A stretch of 5,849 nt of DNA from Tepidimonas sp. Lineage in GTDB: Bacteria; Pseudomonadota; Gammaproteobacteria; Burkholderiales; Burkholderiaceae_C. Below, in pieces: positions 1-5,849 of the stretch. The notes under the pieces were generated by a model that did not search any database, had not been told where the DNA came from, and worked only from the letters and a program-made list of their open reading frames with translations. Numbering within the stretch: the first letter of the stretch is position 1; the number at the start of each line of letters is the position of its first letter. Where the stretch lies: positions 1 to 5,849 of the forward strand of contig JANWZF010000146.1 of the NCBI GenBank assembly GCA_025054905.1, given 5' to 3'. The translations under genes and the position numbers were made by a program.

Positions 1-1
1 C

Positions 2-163
2 ATCCACCCGGCCAGCACCACGCACTTTCGCATGAGCGACGAGGCGCTGGCCGCCGCCGGCATCGGGCCGGGCACGATCCGCCTGTCGATCGGGCTGGAA
101 GACCCGGACGACCTGATCGATGACCTCAAGCGCGCCTTCAAGGCTGCCGAGAAAGCCGCTTGA
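2..163 (+). CDS. PLP-dependent Cys/Met metabolism enzyme, C-terminal end (sulfhydrylase/cystathionine gamma-synthase family), partial
   Basis: Only the last 53 residues and the TGA stop are in the window; the 5' part lies upstream. The fragment begins IHPASTTH, the conserved segment near the end of the Cys/Met-metabolism PLP enzymes (MetB, MetY, MetZ), and continues with AGIGPGTIRLSIGLEDPDDL. In this family the arginine of the IRLS motif (residue 27 of the fragment) corresponds to the one that binds the substrate carboxylate in E. coli cystathionine gamma-synthase, and the GLED..DL..DL tail closes the protein. Such enzymes exchange the acyl group of an activated homoserine for a sulfur nucleophile in cytosolic methionine synthesis. 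The fragment looks to me most like O-acetyl- or O-succinylhomoserine sulfhydrylases, but substrate choice cannot be decided from the C-terminus, so no symbol is given. The next gene starts 19 nt downstream on the same strand. Confidence 0.85.
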   Translation: MHPASTTHFRMSDEALAAAGIGPGTIRLSIGLEDPDDLIDDLKRAFKAAEKAA

Positions 164-167
164 CCCC

Positions 168-173
168 GGGGAG
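168..173 (+). promoter_or_regulatory. Shine-Dalgarno of the alpha/beta hydrolase gene
   Basis: GGGGAG lies 9 nt before the ATG at 183, in the short gap after the preceding stop codon. It decides the start: the in-frame ATG at 120 lies inside the upstream gene, and the codons between the two add a basic, low-complexity stretch (SRLPRKP) not expected in this family. Confidence 0.7.
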
Positions 174-182
174 CCTTTGACC

Positions 183-1028
183 ATGCTGATCGACGTCCAC
201 GGCGCCCCGCTGTACGCGTACACCGGCGGCCGCGCCTTCGATCCCGAACGCCCCTCCGTGGTGTTCATCCACGGCGTGCTCAACGACCACAGCGTCTGGA
301 TCCTGCAAAGCCGCTATCTGGCGCACCACGGCTTCAACGTGCTGGCCATCGACTTGCCGGGGCACGGCCGCAGCGGCGGCGAGCCACCGTCCAGCGTCGA
401 GCAGGCGGCGCAGACCGTGATCGCCCTGCTCGATGCGCTGCAGCTGCCGCAAGCTGCCCTGGTCGGCCACAGCTTTGGCTCGCTGATCGCCCTGCAGGCG
501 GCGGCGCAGGCCCCGGCGCGCGTGGCACGGCTGGCGCTGGTGGGCACAGCCTTCCCGATGCGGGTCTCGCCGGCACTGCTGGATGCGTCGCAACACGCGC
601 CCGAGAAGGCCATCGAGATGGTCAACGTCTTCAGCCACTCGACGCTGGCGCCCCCTCCCTCGGCGCTGGGGCCAGGCACCTGGCTGCACGGGGCCTCGCG
701 CGCCCTGATGCGGCGCGTGCTGGCCAGCAACCCGCAGGTCAACCTCTTTCACCGCGGCTTTGCAGCGTGCGACAGTTACCGTGGCGGCGAAGCGGCGGCG
801 CGCGCGCTGGTCTGCCCGGTGCAGTTCATCCTGGGCACGCGCGACCAGATGACCCCCCCGAAGGCCGCGCAACCGCTGATCGACCGCGCACAGGCCGCCG
901 GCGTCCCCGTGCAGGTGGTGCGACTGCCAGCCGGTCATGCCTTGATGACCGAAGCGCCCGATGGCGTGCTGCAAGCCCTGCATGGCTGGCTCAAACCGCT
1001 GCGCACCGACACCGTGGCAGCAGCCTGA
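183..1028 (+). CDS. alpha/beta hydrolase (serine hydrolase fold), function unassigned
   Basis: The 281-aa product has the usual length and motif order of a soluble alpha/beta-fold hydrolase. Visible elements are the oxyanion-loop HG (residues 30-31, FIHGVLNDHSVW), the strand and turn IDLPGHGRS (56-64), the nucleophile elbow GHSFG with Ser97, the acid-strand LGTRDQM with Asp221, and GHALM with His252. The Ser-Asp-His triad is therefore complete. A lid or cap region of about 80 residues lies between residues 125 and 205. No signal peptide or membrane segment is seen, so it should be cytosolic. The start at 183 is supported by GGGGAG 9 nt upstream. The gene follows the sulfhydrylase-type gene by 19 nt and precedes the P450 by 20 nt, so co-transcription is likely. 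The family includes esterases, C-C hydrolases, haloperoxidase-like and lactone-cleaving enzymes; the substrate cannot be told from sequence. A P450 neighbour makes a small-molecule ester or lactone plausible, which is inference only. Confidence 0.9.
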   Translation: MLIDVHGAPLYAYTGGRAFDPERPSVVFIHGVLNDHSVWILQSRYLAHHGFNVLAIDLPGHGRSGGEPPSSVEQAAQTVIALLDALQLPQAALVGHSFGSLIALQAAAQAPARVARLALVGTAFPMRVSPALLDASQHAPEKAIEMVNVFSHSTLAPPPSALGPGTWLHGASRALMRRVLASNPQVNLFHRGFAACDSYRGGEAAARALVCPVQFILGTRDQMTPPKAAQPLIDRAQAAGVPVQVVRLPAGHALMTEAPDGVLQALHGWLKPLRTDTVAAA

Positions 1029-1048
1029 CGACCCCGGTGCCAGCCGTG

Positions 1049-2392
1049 ATGACGATGACCCCGTCTGCCCGCCCCCTGTCGCCGACCGCGGCGCGCCCAG
1101 CGGTGGACCCGCACACCATCACGCCACCGATGTCGCGCGACCGTGCCGAGGCCATCGCGGCCGACTTCGACCTGCGACGGCTGCCCCCCGATTTTTTGGC
1201 CAACCCCTACCCGGTCTATGCCGTGCTGCGCGAGCGCGCCCCGGTTTACGCGCTGCCCGATGGCGGCTGGCTGCTGACGCGCCATGCCGACCTAGTGGCG
1301 GTGTACCGCGATGCGGCCACGTTCAGCTCCGACAAGCACGTCGAGTTTGCGCCGAAGTACGGCACCGCCTCGCCGCTGTACGAGCATCACACCACCAGCC
1401 TGGTGTTCAACGACCCGCCGCTGCACACCCGTGTACGCAAGCTGATCATGGGGGCGCTGACGCGCCGCGCGATCGCCGCGTTGGAGCCGGGCCTGGTGCA
1501 GCTGGTCGACGGTCTGCTGGACCGGCTGCAGGCCCGCGGGGGCGGCGACCTGATCGACGACTACGCGGCTGCGATCCCGGTGGAGATCATCGGTAACCTG
1601 CTCGGTGTACCGCATGAGGAGCGCGGCCCGCTGCGTGGCTGGTCACTGGCCATCCTGGGGGCGCTGGAGCCAGCGCTGACGCCAGCACAGCAACAAGCCG
1701 GCGAGCGCGCTGTGCGCGAGATGCTGGACTACCTGCGCGGGCTGGTAGCCGAGCGGCGTCGCCGGCCGCTGGACCCTGAACGCGACGTGCTGACGCGCCT
1801 GATCCAAGGCGAGACCGACGGCCAGCGCCTCAGCGAGACCGAACTGCTGCACAACTGCATCTTTCTGCTCAACGCTGGGCACGAAACCACCACCAACCTG
1901 ATCGGCAATGCGCTGGTCTGCCTGCACGAGTGGCCGCAGGAAAAGGCGCGGCTGCTCGCGCGGCTGGAGGCGACGCGTGACCAACCGCAGGAACAGGAAG
2001 CTGTCTTGGGCGCGGCGGTGGAGGAGTTTTTGCGCTTCGAATCATCCAACCAGCTCGGCAACCGGCGCGCGCTGCGCGACACCGAGGTGGGCGGCGTACG
2101 CCTGCCCGCCGGCGCGCTGCTGACGCTGGGCATCGGCGCGGCCAACCGCGACCCGGCCGTGTTTGCCGACCCCGAGCGGCTGGACCTCAGCCGCACCGAC
2201 AACCGGCACCTGGCGTTTGGCTTTGGCGTGCACCAGTGCGCGGGCCTGAGTCTGGCGCGGCTGGAGGGCCGCATCGCGATCGGACGCTTCCTGGCGCGCT
2301 TTCCCCGCTACGCGCTGAGCACAGCACCGCAGCGCGGAGGTCGGGCGCGCTTTCGCGGTTTTTTGCACGCGCCGTTCGTCACTGAGGGCTGA
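1049..2392 (+). CDS. cytochrome P450
   Basis: A 447-aa soluble bacterial-type P450, the normal length for the class, with no N-terminal membrane anchor. Diagnostic motifs are all present and in order: the C-helix segment NDPPLHTRVRK (121-131), the I-helix oxygen-activation motif AGHETT (276-281), the K-helix ExxR as E326-F-L-R329, and the haem-binding loop FGFGVHQCAG (390-399) with Cys397 as the thiolate ligand. It should be a monooxygenase needing electrons from a ferredoxin/reductase pair; neither is encoded in this window. The start is uncertain. ATG 1049 fits the 20-nt gap after the hydrolase, but no clear Shine-Dalgarno precedes it, and ATG 1130 (MSRDRAEAIAADFDL, giving 420 aa) also fits because the residues before it are proline/alanine-rich and unlike a P450 fold. 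The reading frame is open back to 767, overlapping the hydrolase, but that extension is not credible. The CYP family and substrate are not assignable by eye. Confidence 0.95.
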   Translation: MTMTPSARPLSPTAARPAVDPHTITPPMSRDRAEAIAADFDLRRLPPDFLANPYPVYAVLRERAPVYALPDGGWLLTRHADLVAVYRDAATFSSDKHVEFAPKYGTASPLYEHHTTSLVFNDPPLHTRVRKLIMGALTRRAIAALEPGLVQLVDGLLDRLQARGGGDLIDDYAAAIPVEIIGNLLGVPHEERGPLRGWSLAILGALEPALTPAQQQAGERAVREMLDYLRGLVAERRRRPLDPERDVLTRLIQGETDGQRLSETELLHNCIFLLNAGHETTTNLIGNALVCLHEWPQEKARLLARLEATRDQPQEQEAVLGAAVEEFLRFESSNQLGNRRALRDTEVGGVRLPAGALLTLGIGAANRDPAVFADPERLDLSRTDNRHLAFGFGVHQCAGLSLARLEGRIAIGRFLARFPRYALSTAPQRGGRARFRGFLHAPFVTEG

Positions 2393-2405
2393 GTCTGCGC
2401 GAACG

Positions 2406-2430
2406 GCGATGCACCATGGCGGTGCATCGC
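2406..2430. promoter_or_regulatory. perfect inverted repeat containing an NtrC-type enhancer site
   Basis: Arms GCGATGCACC (2406-2415) and GGTGCATCGC (2421-2430) are exact reverse complements around the 5-nt spacer ATGGC. The core TGCACC-N5-GGTGCA (2410-2426) matches the classical NtrC (NRI) binding consensus completely. Its centre lies about 105 nt upstream of the -12 GC of the sigma-54 element at 2509-2524, a normal enhancer distance. Seen directly: the repeat and its spacing. Inferred: binding by phosphorylated NtrC under nitrogen limitation to activate the Amt-fusion gene. Only one strong site was found, whereas NtrC enhancers are often paired. The repeat starts 14 nt after the P450 stop and could also fold in RNA and help end that transcript, but no T-tract follows it. 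Confidence 0.72.
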
Positions 2431-2508
2431 GGCTCCAGTGGCTGATCGTGCGCAGGCCTGACGGCCGAAGCGGACTTGCCCCCAGACGGCGCCCCGCCGG
2501 GATGATCC

Positions 2509-2524
2509 AGGCATGCCGTTTGCT
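2509..2524 (+). promoter_or_regulatory. sigma-54 (RpoN) -24/-12 promoter for the Amt-fusion gene
   Basis: The element AGGCATG-CCGT-TTGCT matches the sigma-54 consensus TGGCACG-N4-TTGCW at all but two specified positions. The invariant GG (2510-2511) and GC (2522-2523) are separated by the required 10 nt. Transcription would start near 2535, giving a leader of about 40 nt before ATG 2575. The NtrC-type site upstream supplies the activator that sigma-54 promoters require. This is a consensus match read by eye; no transcript data are available. Confidence 0.7.
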
Positions 2525-2540
2525 TGCCAGGCTCGGCGTC

Positions 2541-2557
2541 GGGGTGCGCATCACCCC
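2541..2557 (+). other. small hairpin in the predicted leader, just upstream of the Shine-Dalgarno
   Basis: GGGGTG (2541-2546) and CACCCC (2552-2557) can form a 6-bp stem with loop CGCAT. It would begin about 6 nt after the predicted transcript start and end 5 nt before the ribosome-binding site. It may protect the 5' end or affect initiation, or it may be chance in GC-rich DNA. Confidence 0.35.
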
Positions 2558-2562
2558 CGTCC

Positions 2563-2569
2563 AAGGGAG
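2563..2569 (+). promoter_or_regulatory. strong Shine-Dalgarno of the Amt-fusion gene
   Basis: AAGGGAG lies 5 nt before ATG 2575. It fixes that ATG as the start and shows that the competing frames across this junction are not the translated ones. Confidence 0.8.
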
Positions 2570-2574
2570 CCACG

Positions 2575-5500
2575 ATGTCGGCCACCATCGATCTGCTGTG
2601 GGTGCTGCTGTGCGCGGGCCTGGTGTTCGTCATGCAGGCCGGCTTTCTGTGCCTGGAATCGGGGCTGACGCGCACGAAAAACTCGATCAACGTCGCGGCG
2701 AAGAACCTGTCGGACTTCGCGGTGGCGGCGCTGCTGTACTGGGCGGTGGGCTTTGGCCTGATGTTCGGGCCCAGCGCCGCGGGCTGGATCGGCACGGGGC
2801 TGTTCGGCCTGACCGCGTCGTTGTCCGACGAACCGCGGCTGCTCGGCTTCGTGCTGTTTCAGATCATGTTCTGCGCCACGGCCGCCACGATCGTCTCCGG
2901 CGCGGTGGCCGAGCGCATGCGCTTTGGCGCCTACCTGGCCCTGTCGGCCTGGGTGTCGCTGGTGGTCTATCCGGTGTTGGGCCACTGGGCCTGGGGCGGT
3001 GCCTGGCCCGCGGGAGGCCGCGGCTGGCTGGCCGAGCTGGGCTTCGTGGATTTTGCCGGCTCCACGGTGGTGCACAGCGTCGGGGGTTGGGTGGCGTTGC
3101 TGGTGGTGCTGCGCATGGGGCCGCGCAGCGGGCGCTTTCCTGCGCAAGGGCCGCCGCCAGTGATTCCGGCGGGCAATCTGCCGCTGGCCATGCTCGGGGC
3201 GCTGCTGCTGTTTTTTGGCTGGCTCGGCTTCAACGGCGGCAGCACACTGGCCTTCGATGCGCGCGTGCCAGCGGTGCTGGTGCACACCACCCTGGCCGCA
3301 GCCGCTGGCGCGGTGGCGGGGCTGCTGCTTGGGCGCTGGCTGCACGGCTACTTCGAGGTGCTGTACCTGATCAACGGCCTGATCGCCGGGCTGGTGGCCG
3401 TCACCGCCGGCGCTCACGCGCTGTCGGCGCCGGCCTCGCTGCTGGTCGGCGCGGTGGGAGCGCTGGCGATGGCCGTGGCCAACGAGTGGCTGCTGCGCCG
3501 GCGCATCGACGACGCCGTGGGTGCCATCCCGGCACACCTGGCCGCTGGCGCCTGGGGCACGCTGGCGGTGGGGCTGCTGGGCGACCCGGCGGCGCTGGGC
3601 ACCGGGCTGGACCGCAGTGCGCAGGTGGGCGTGCAGCTGCTGGGCATCGCCGTCTGCGGTCTGTGGTGCACGCTGGCCACGGCGCTGTTTCTGTGGCTGG
3701 TGCGAGACCGTGACCTGCGCGTCACCCCCGAGGAGGAGCACGGCGGCCTGAATGTTGCCGAGCACGGCGCGCGCACCGAGCTGATCGAGCTGCTCGACGC
3801 GATGGAGCAGCAGCGCCGCAGCGGCGACCTGTCGCGGCGCGTGCCGGAGGAGGACTTCACCGAGGTCGGCCAAATCGCACGTGCCTACAACCGCGTGATC
3901 GATGCGCTGCAGGCGGTCACGCAACGCACGCTGGCGCTGGTGCGCGAAATGCGCGACGGGCTGTTGACCTTCGAGCCCGACGGCACGCTGCTGAGCCTGA
4001 ATCCCGGCGCTGAAAAACTCTTGGGCGTACCCGCGGCCGAGGCGCTGGGCCGCCCGTTGCCGGAGGTGCTGCACCGCGCCGGTCATGCCAGCCCGCCGCC
4101 GCTGCAGCGCCTGACGCAACCCGGCACGACGCTGGAGCTGCGCATGGCGCGCGGCGGCGCACGGACGTTTTACGAGCTGTCGATCGACGACTTTCATCAG
4201 GACGACCGCACGCTGTACTCGGCCGTGCTGCGCGACATTTCGGACCGCAAGCAGGTGGAGCTGCAGCTGCAGCGCGAGCGCGATCTGGCCCAGGTCACGC
4301 TGGCCTCCATCGGCGACGGTGTCATCACCACCGACGAGGCCGGGCTGATCCAGTACCTGAATCCGGTGGCCGCGCGCCTGACCGGCTGGCCCGCGCACCA
4401 GGCGCGCGGCCAGCCCGTGACCACGGTCTACCGCCTGGTGGACGAGGCCAAGGGCGAGGCGCTGCCCAACCCCGTGCGTGAAGTGCTGCTCGGCAAGCCT
4501 CCCGCAGCGCGGCGCGAGCACGCGCTGCTGCTGTGCCGCGACGGCCAGCGCATTGCGGTCATCGACACCGCGGCGCCGATCCGCAGCCGCGATGGCTTTC
4601 TGCTCGGCGCGGTGCTCGTGTTTCACGATGTGACGGTGACGCTGAACCTGGCGCGCGAGCTCAGCCACCAGGCCACGCACGACGCGCTGACAGGGGTGCC
4701 GAACCGGCGCGAATTTGAACGGCGTCTGACCGAGCTGCTGTCGCGCGCAGACAATGCGCAGCACGTGCTGTGCTACCTGGATCTGGACCAGTTCAAGGTC
4801 GTCAACGACACCTGCGGACATGTGGCCGGCGACGAGCTGCTGCGCCAGGTCACGCAGCTGATCCGCAGCCACCTGCGCAGCGCCGACACACTGGCCCGCT
4901 TGGGCGGTGACGAGTTTGGCCTCATTCTGCAGGGCTGCAACGCCGAGCACGCGCTGCCGGTGGTGCAGCGCATCCGCGAGGCGATCGCCGACTTTCGCTT
5001 CGCCTGGGGCGAGCGTTCGTTTGCGATCGGCGTATCGATCGGCATGGTGCCGATCGGCCCGCTGGAGCGCGAACCAGGCCCCCTGCTGGCCGCCGCGGAC
5101 GCCGCCTGCTACGCCGCCAAGGAGGCGGGGCGCAACCGCATCCACGTCTACCAGCCCGACGACCGCCAACTGCTGGAACGCCAGGGCCAGATGCAGTGGG
5201 TGGCGCGGCTGCAGGCAGCGCTCGATGAAGACCGGCTGCGCCTGTATGCGCAGCCGATCGTGCCGCTGCACGAAACCGACGGCCAGCAGCATGTCGAAAT
5301 CCTGGTGCGGCTGGAGGAGGACGGCAAGCTGATCCAGCCTGGAGCCTTCCTGCCTGCGGCGGAGCGCTACGGCCTGATGCCGCGCATCGACCAGTGGGTG
5401 GTGCGCAACACGCTGGCGTGGCTGGGCGACCGGCTGCGCCAACAGGGACGGCTGGAGGGCAGGTATGCCATCAACCTCTCCGGTGCCTCGCTGTCGGACG

Positions 5501-5849
5501 AGCGCTTTCGGCAGGATCTGCAAACCCTGCTGCAAACGCTGCGGCTGCCGCCGGGCACGTTGTGCTTTGAAATCACCGAGACCGCCGCAATGGCCAGCCT
5601 GTCCACCGTGGCGCATTTCATCGGCGAGGTCAAGAGGCTGGGCTGCCTGTTTGCGCTGGACGACTTCGGCAGCGGGCTGTCGTCGTTCGCGTACCTGAAA
5701 AACCTGCCGGTGGACTTCCTGAAGATCGACGGCAGCTTCGTCAAGGACATCGAAAGCGACCCGATCGACCTGGCCATGGTGCAGGCGATCAACGCGATTG
5801 GCCACGTCATGGGGCTGCGCACGGTGGCGGAGTACGTCTCGTCGGAGGC
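2575..5849 (+). CDS. Amt ammonium sensor/transporter fused to HAMP-like, PAS, PAS, GGDEF and EAL domains (cyclic di-GMP signalling), 3' partial
   Basis: One frame of 1091 codons has no stop and leaves the window inside the EAL domain. Residues 1-395 are an Amt/MEP/Rh channel with about 11 membrane helices. Compared with E. coli AmtB, the aromatic gate (F99, F219), site residues W140 and S223, Asp159 of DFAGSTVVH and the twin histidines H167 and H321 are all kept. The Amt-type cytoplasmic tail follows (RVTPEEEHGGLNVAEHG, 382-398). Residues 401-450 resemble the second half of a HAMP linker (GDLSRRV, FTEVGQIARAYNRV). PAS1 is about 452-558 and PAS2 about 569-690. The GGDEF domain (about 698-860) has DALTGVPNR, D736, N744, D753, intact GGDEF at 777-781 and inhibitory site RSAD (768-771). 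The EAL domain (from about 872) reads EIL at 908-910, with N967, E999, D1029, D1030, K1050 and E1086 present; its last few dozen residues are missing. Predicted role: inner-membrane ammonium sensing coupled to cyclic di-GMP synthesis or breakdown. Whether it also conducts ammonium, and which enzymatic activity dominates, cannot be read from sequence. NtrC-type and sigma-54 sites lie upstream. Confidence 0.95.
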   Translation, partial: MSATIDLLWVLLCAGLVFVMQAGFLCLESGLTRTKNSINVAAKNLSDFAVAALLYWAVGFGLMFGPSAAGWIGTGLFGLTASLSDEPRLLGFVLFQIMFCATAATIVSGAVAERMRFGAYLALSAWVSLVVYPVLGHWAWGGAWPAGGRGWLAELGFVDFAGSTVVHSVGGWVALLVVLRMGPRSGRFPAQGPPPVIPAGNLPLAMLGALLLFFGWLGFNGGSTLAFDARVPAVLVHTTLAAAAGAVAGLLLGRWLHGYFEVLYLINGLIAGLVAVTAGAHALSAPASLLVGAVGALAMAVANEWLLRRRIDDAVGAIPAHLAAGAWGTLAVGLLGDPAALGTGLDRSAQVGVQLLGIAVCGLWCTLATALFLWLVRDRDLRVTPEEEHGGLNVAEHGARTELIELLDAMEQQRRSGDLSRRVPEEDFTEVGQIARAYNRVIDALQAVTQRTLALVREMRDGLLTFEPDGTLLSLNPGAEKLLGVPAAEALGRPLPEVLHRAGHASPPPLQRLTQPGTTLELRMARGGARTFYELSIDDFHQDDRTLYSAVLRDISDRKQVELQLQRERDLAQVTLASIGDGVITTDEAGLIQYLNPVAARLTGWPAHQARGQPVTTVYRLVDEAKGEALPNPVREVLLGKPPAARREHALLLCRDGQRIAVIDTAAPIRSRDGFLLGAVLVFHDVTVTLNLARELSHQATHDALTGVPNRREFERRLTELLSRADNAQHVLCYLDLDQFKVVNDTCGHVAGDELLRQVTQLIRSHLRSADTLARLGGDEFGLILQGCNAEHALPVVQRIREAIADFRFAWGERSFAIGVSIGMVPIGPLEREPGPLLAAADAACYAAKEAGRNRIHVYQPDDRQLLERQGQMQWVARLQAALDEDRLRLYAQPIVPLHETDGQQHVEILVRLEEDGKLIQPGAFLPAAERYGLMPRIDQWVVRNTLAWLGDRLRQQGRLEGRYAINLSGASLSDERFRQDLQTLLQTLRLPPGTLCFEITETAAMASLSTVAHFIGEVKRLGCLFALDDFGSGLSSFAYLKNLPVDFLKIDGSFVKDIESDPIDLAMVQAINAIGHVMGLRTVAEYVSSE

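Noticed and set aside
120..182. Upstream start for the alpha/beta hydrolase at 120
   Set aside because: It would overlap the upstream gene by 44 nt and ignore the Shine-Dalgarno at 168-173. The added residues are not family-like.
138..983. A 281-codon minus-strand frame opposite the alpha/beta hydrolase
   Set aside because: It is a shadow of the hydrolase gene: low-complexity composition, no motifs, and the + strand product has a full catalytic triad.
767..1048. P450 frame open upstream to 767, suggesting a longer protein
   Set aside because: The region codes for the hydrolase C-terminus in another frame, and its P450-frame translation is Arg-rich noise.
2362..2405. Search for a second NtrC site beside the strong one (half site TGCACG at 2364-2369)
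   Set aside because: The opposite half at the required spacing (TTCGTC) does not match GGTGCA, and the sequence is inside the P450 coding region.
2406..2430. The inverted repeat read only as a rho-independent terminator of the P450 gene
   Set aside because: No T-run follows the stem (next bases GGCTCCAGTG), and the exact NtrC core with a sigma-54 element downstream explains it better. A secondary terminator role stays possible.
2453..2460. CAGGCCTG palindrome between enhancer and promoter
   Set aside because: An 8-bp palindrome is expected by chance in GC-rich DNA and has no supporting context.
2487..2499. CGGCG-CCC-CGCCG mini-hairpin
   Set aside because: The 5-bp GC-only stem with a 3-nt loop is too short and too expected at this base composition to call.
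2409..3713. A 434-codon + strand frame starting inside the NtrC-type palindrome
   Set aside because: It has no Shine-Dalgarno and its Gly/Arg/Ala-rich translation resembles no protein. It overlaps the Amt frame, which has a strong ribosome-binding site and clear homology.
2551..5805. A 1084-codon open frame on the minus strand opposite almost the whole fusion gene
   Set aside because: It is a codon-bias shadow: in GC-rich DNA the frame opposite a real gene is often open. Its translation is rich in Gln, Arg, His and Ala, with no recognisable domain, while the + frame shows five well-known families.

Overview
The window is GC-rich (roughly 70% by eye), with strong G/C bias at third codon positions. 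Gene density is typical of a bacterial chromosome, and every gene sits on the + strand. Protein style (an HGVLNDHSVW-type alpha/beta hydrolase, EAL-domain wording such as PAAERYGLMP) suggests a betaproteobacterium of the Burkholderiales (Comamonadaceae/Sphaerotilaceae type). That placement is inference from family resemblance, not a search result.

Region 1 (1-2392) holds three closely spaced co-directional genes: the last 53 codons of a PLP-dependent Cys/Met-metabolism enzyme (sulfhydrylase/cystathionine gamma-synthase family), a complete 281-aa alpha/beta hydrolase, and a complete cytochrome P450. Gaps of 19 and 20 nt make a single transcript likely. No redox partner for the P450 is visible here.

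Region 2 (2393-2574) is a 182-nt intergenic region that reads as a nitrogen-regulated promoter. A perfect 10-bp inverted repeat with a 5-nt spacer contains the NtrC-type core TGCACC-N5-GGTGCA. About 105 nt downstream is a good sigma-54 -24/-12 element (AGGCATG-N4-TTGCT). A short hairpin and a strong Shine-Dalgarno follow, then the next ATG.

Region 3 (2575-5849, running off the window) is one unbroken reading frame of 1091 codons with the order Amt ammonium channel (11 predicted membrane helices), HAMP-like segment, PAS, PAS, GGDEF, EAL. Both Amt pore histidines are present, as are the diguanylate cyclase motif with its inhibitory RxxD site and the phosphodiesterase residues reachable before the window ends. 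The simplest reading is a membrane ammonium sensor, possibly also a transporter, that converts ammonium occupancy into a change in cyclic di-GMP. Its production would be switched on by nitrogen limitation through NtrC and sigma-54. This regulator-plus-fusion unit is the most interesting object in the window.
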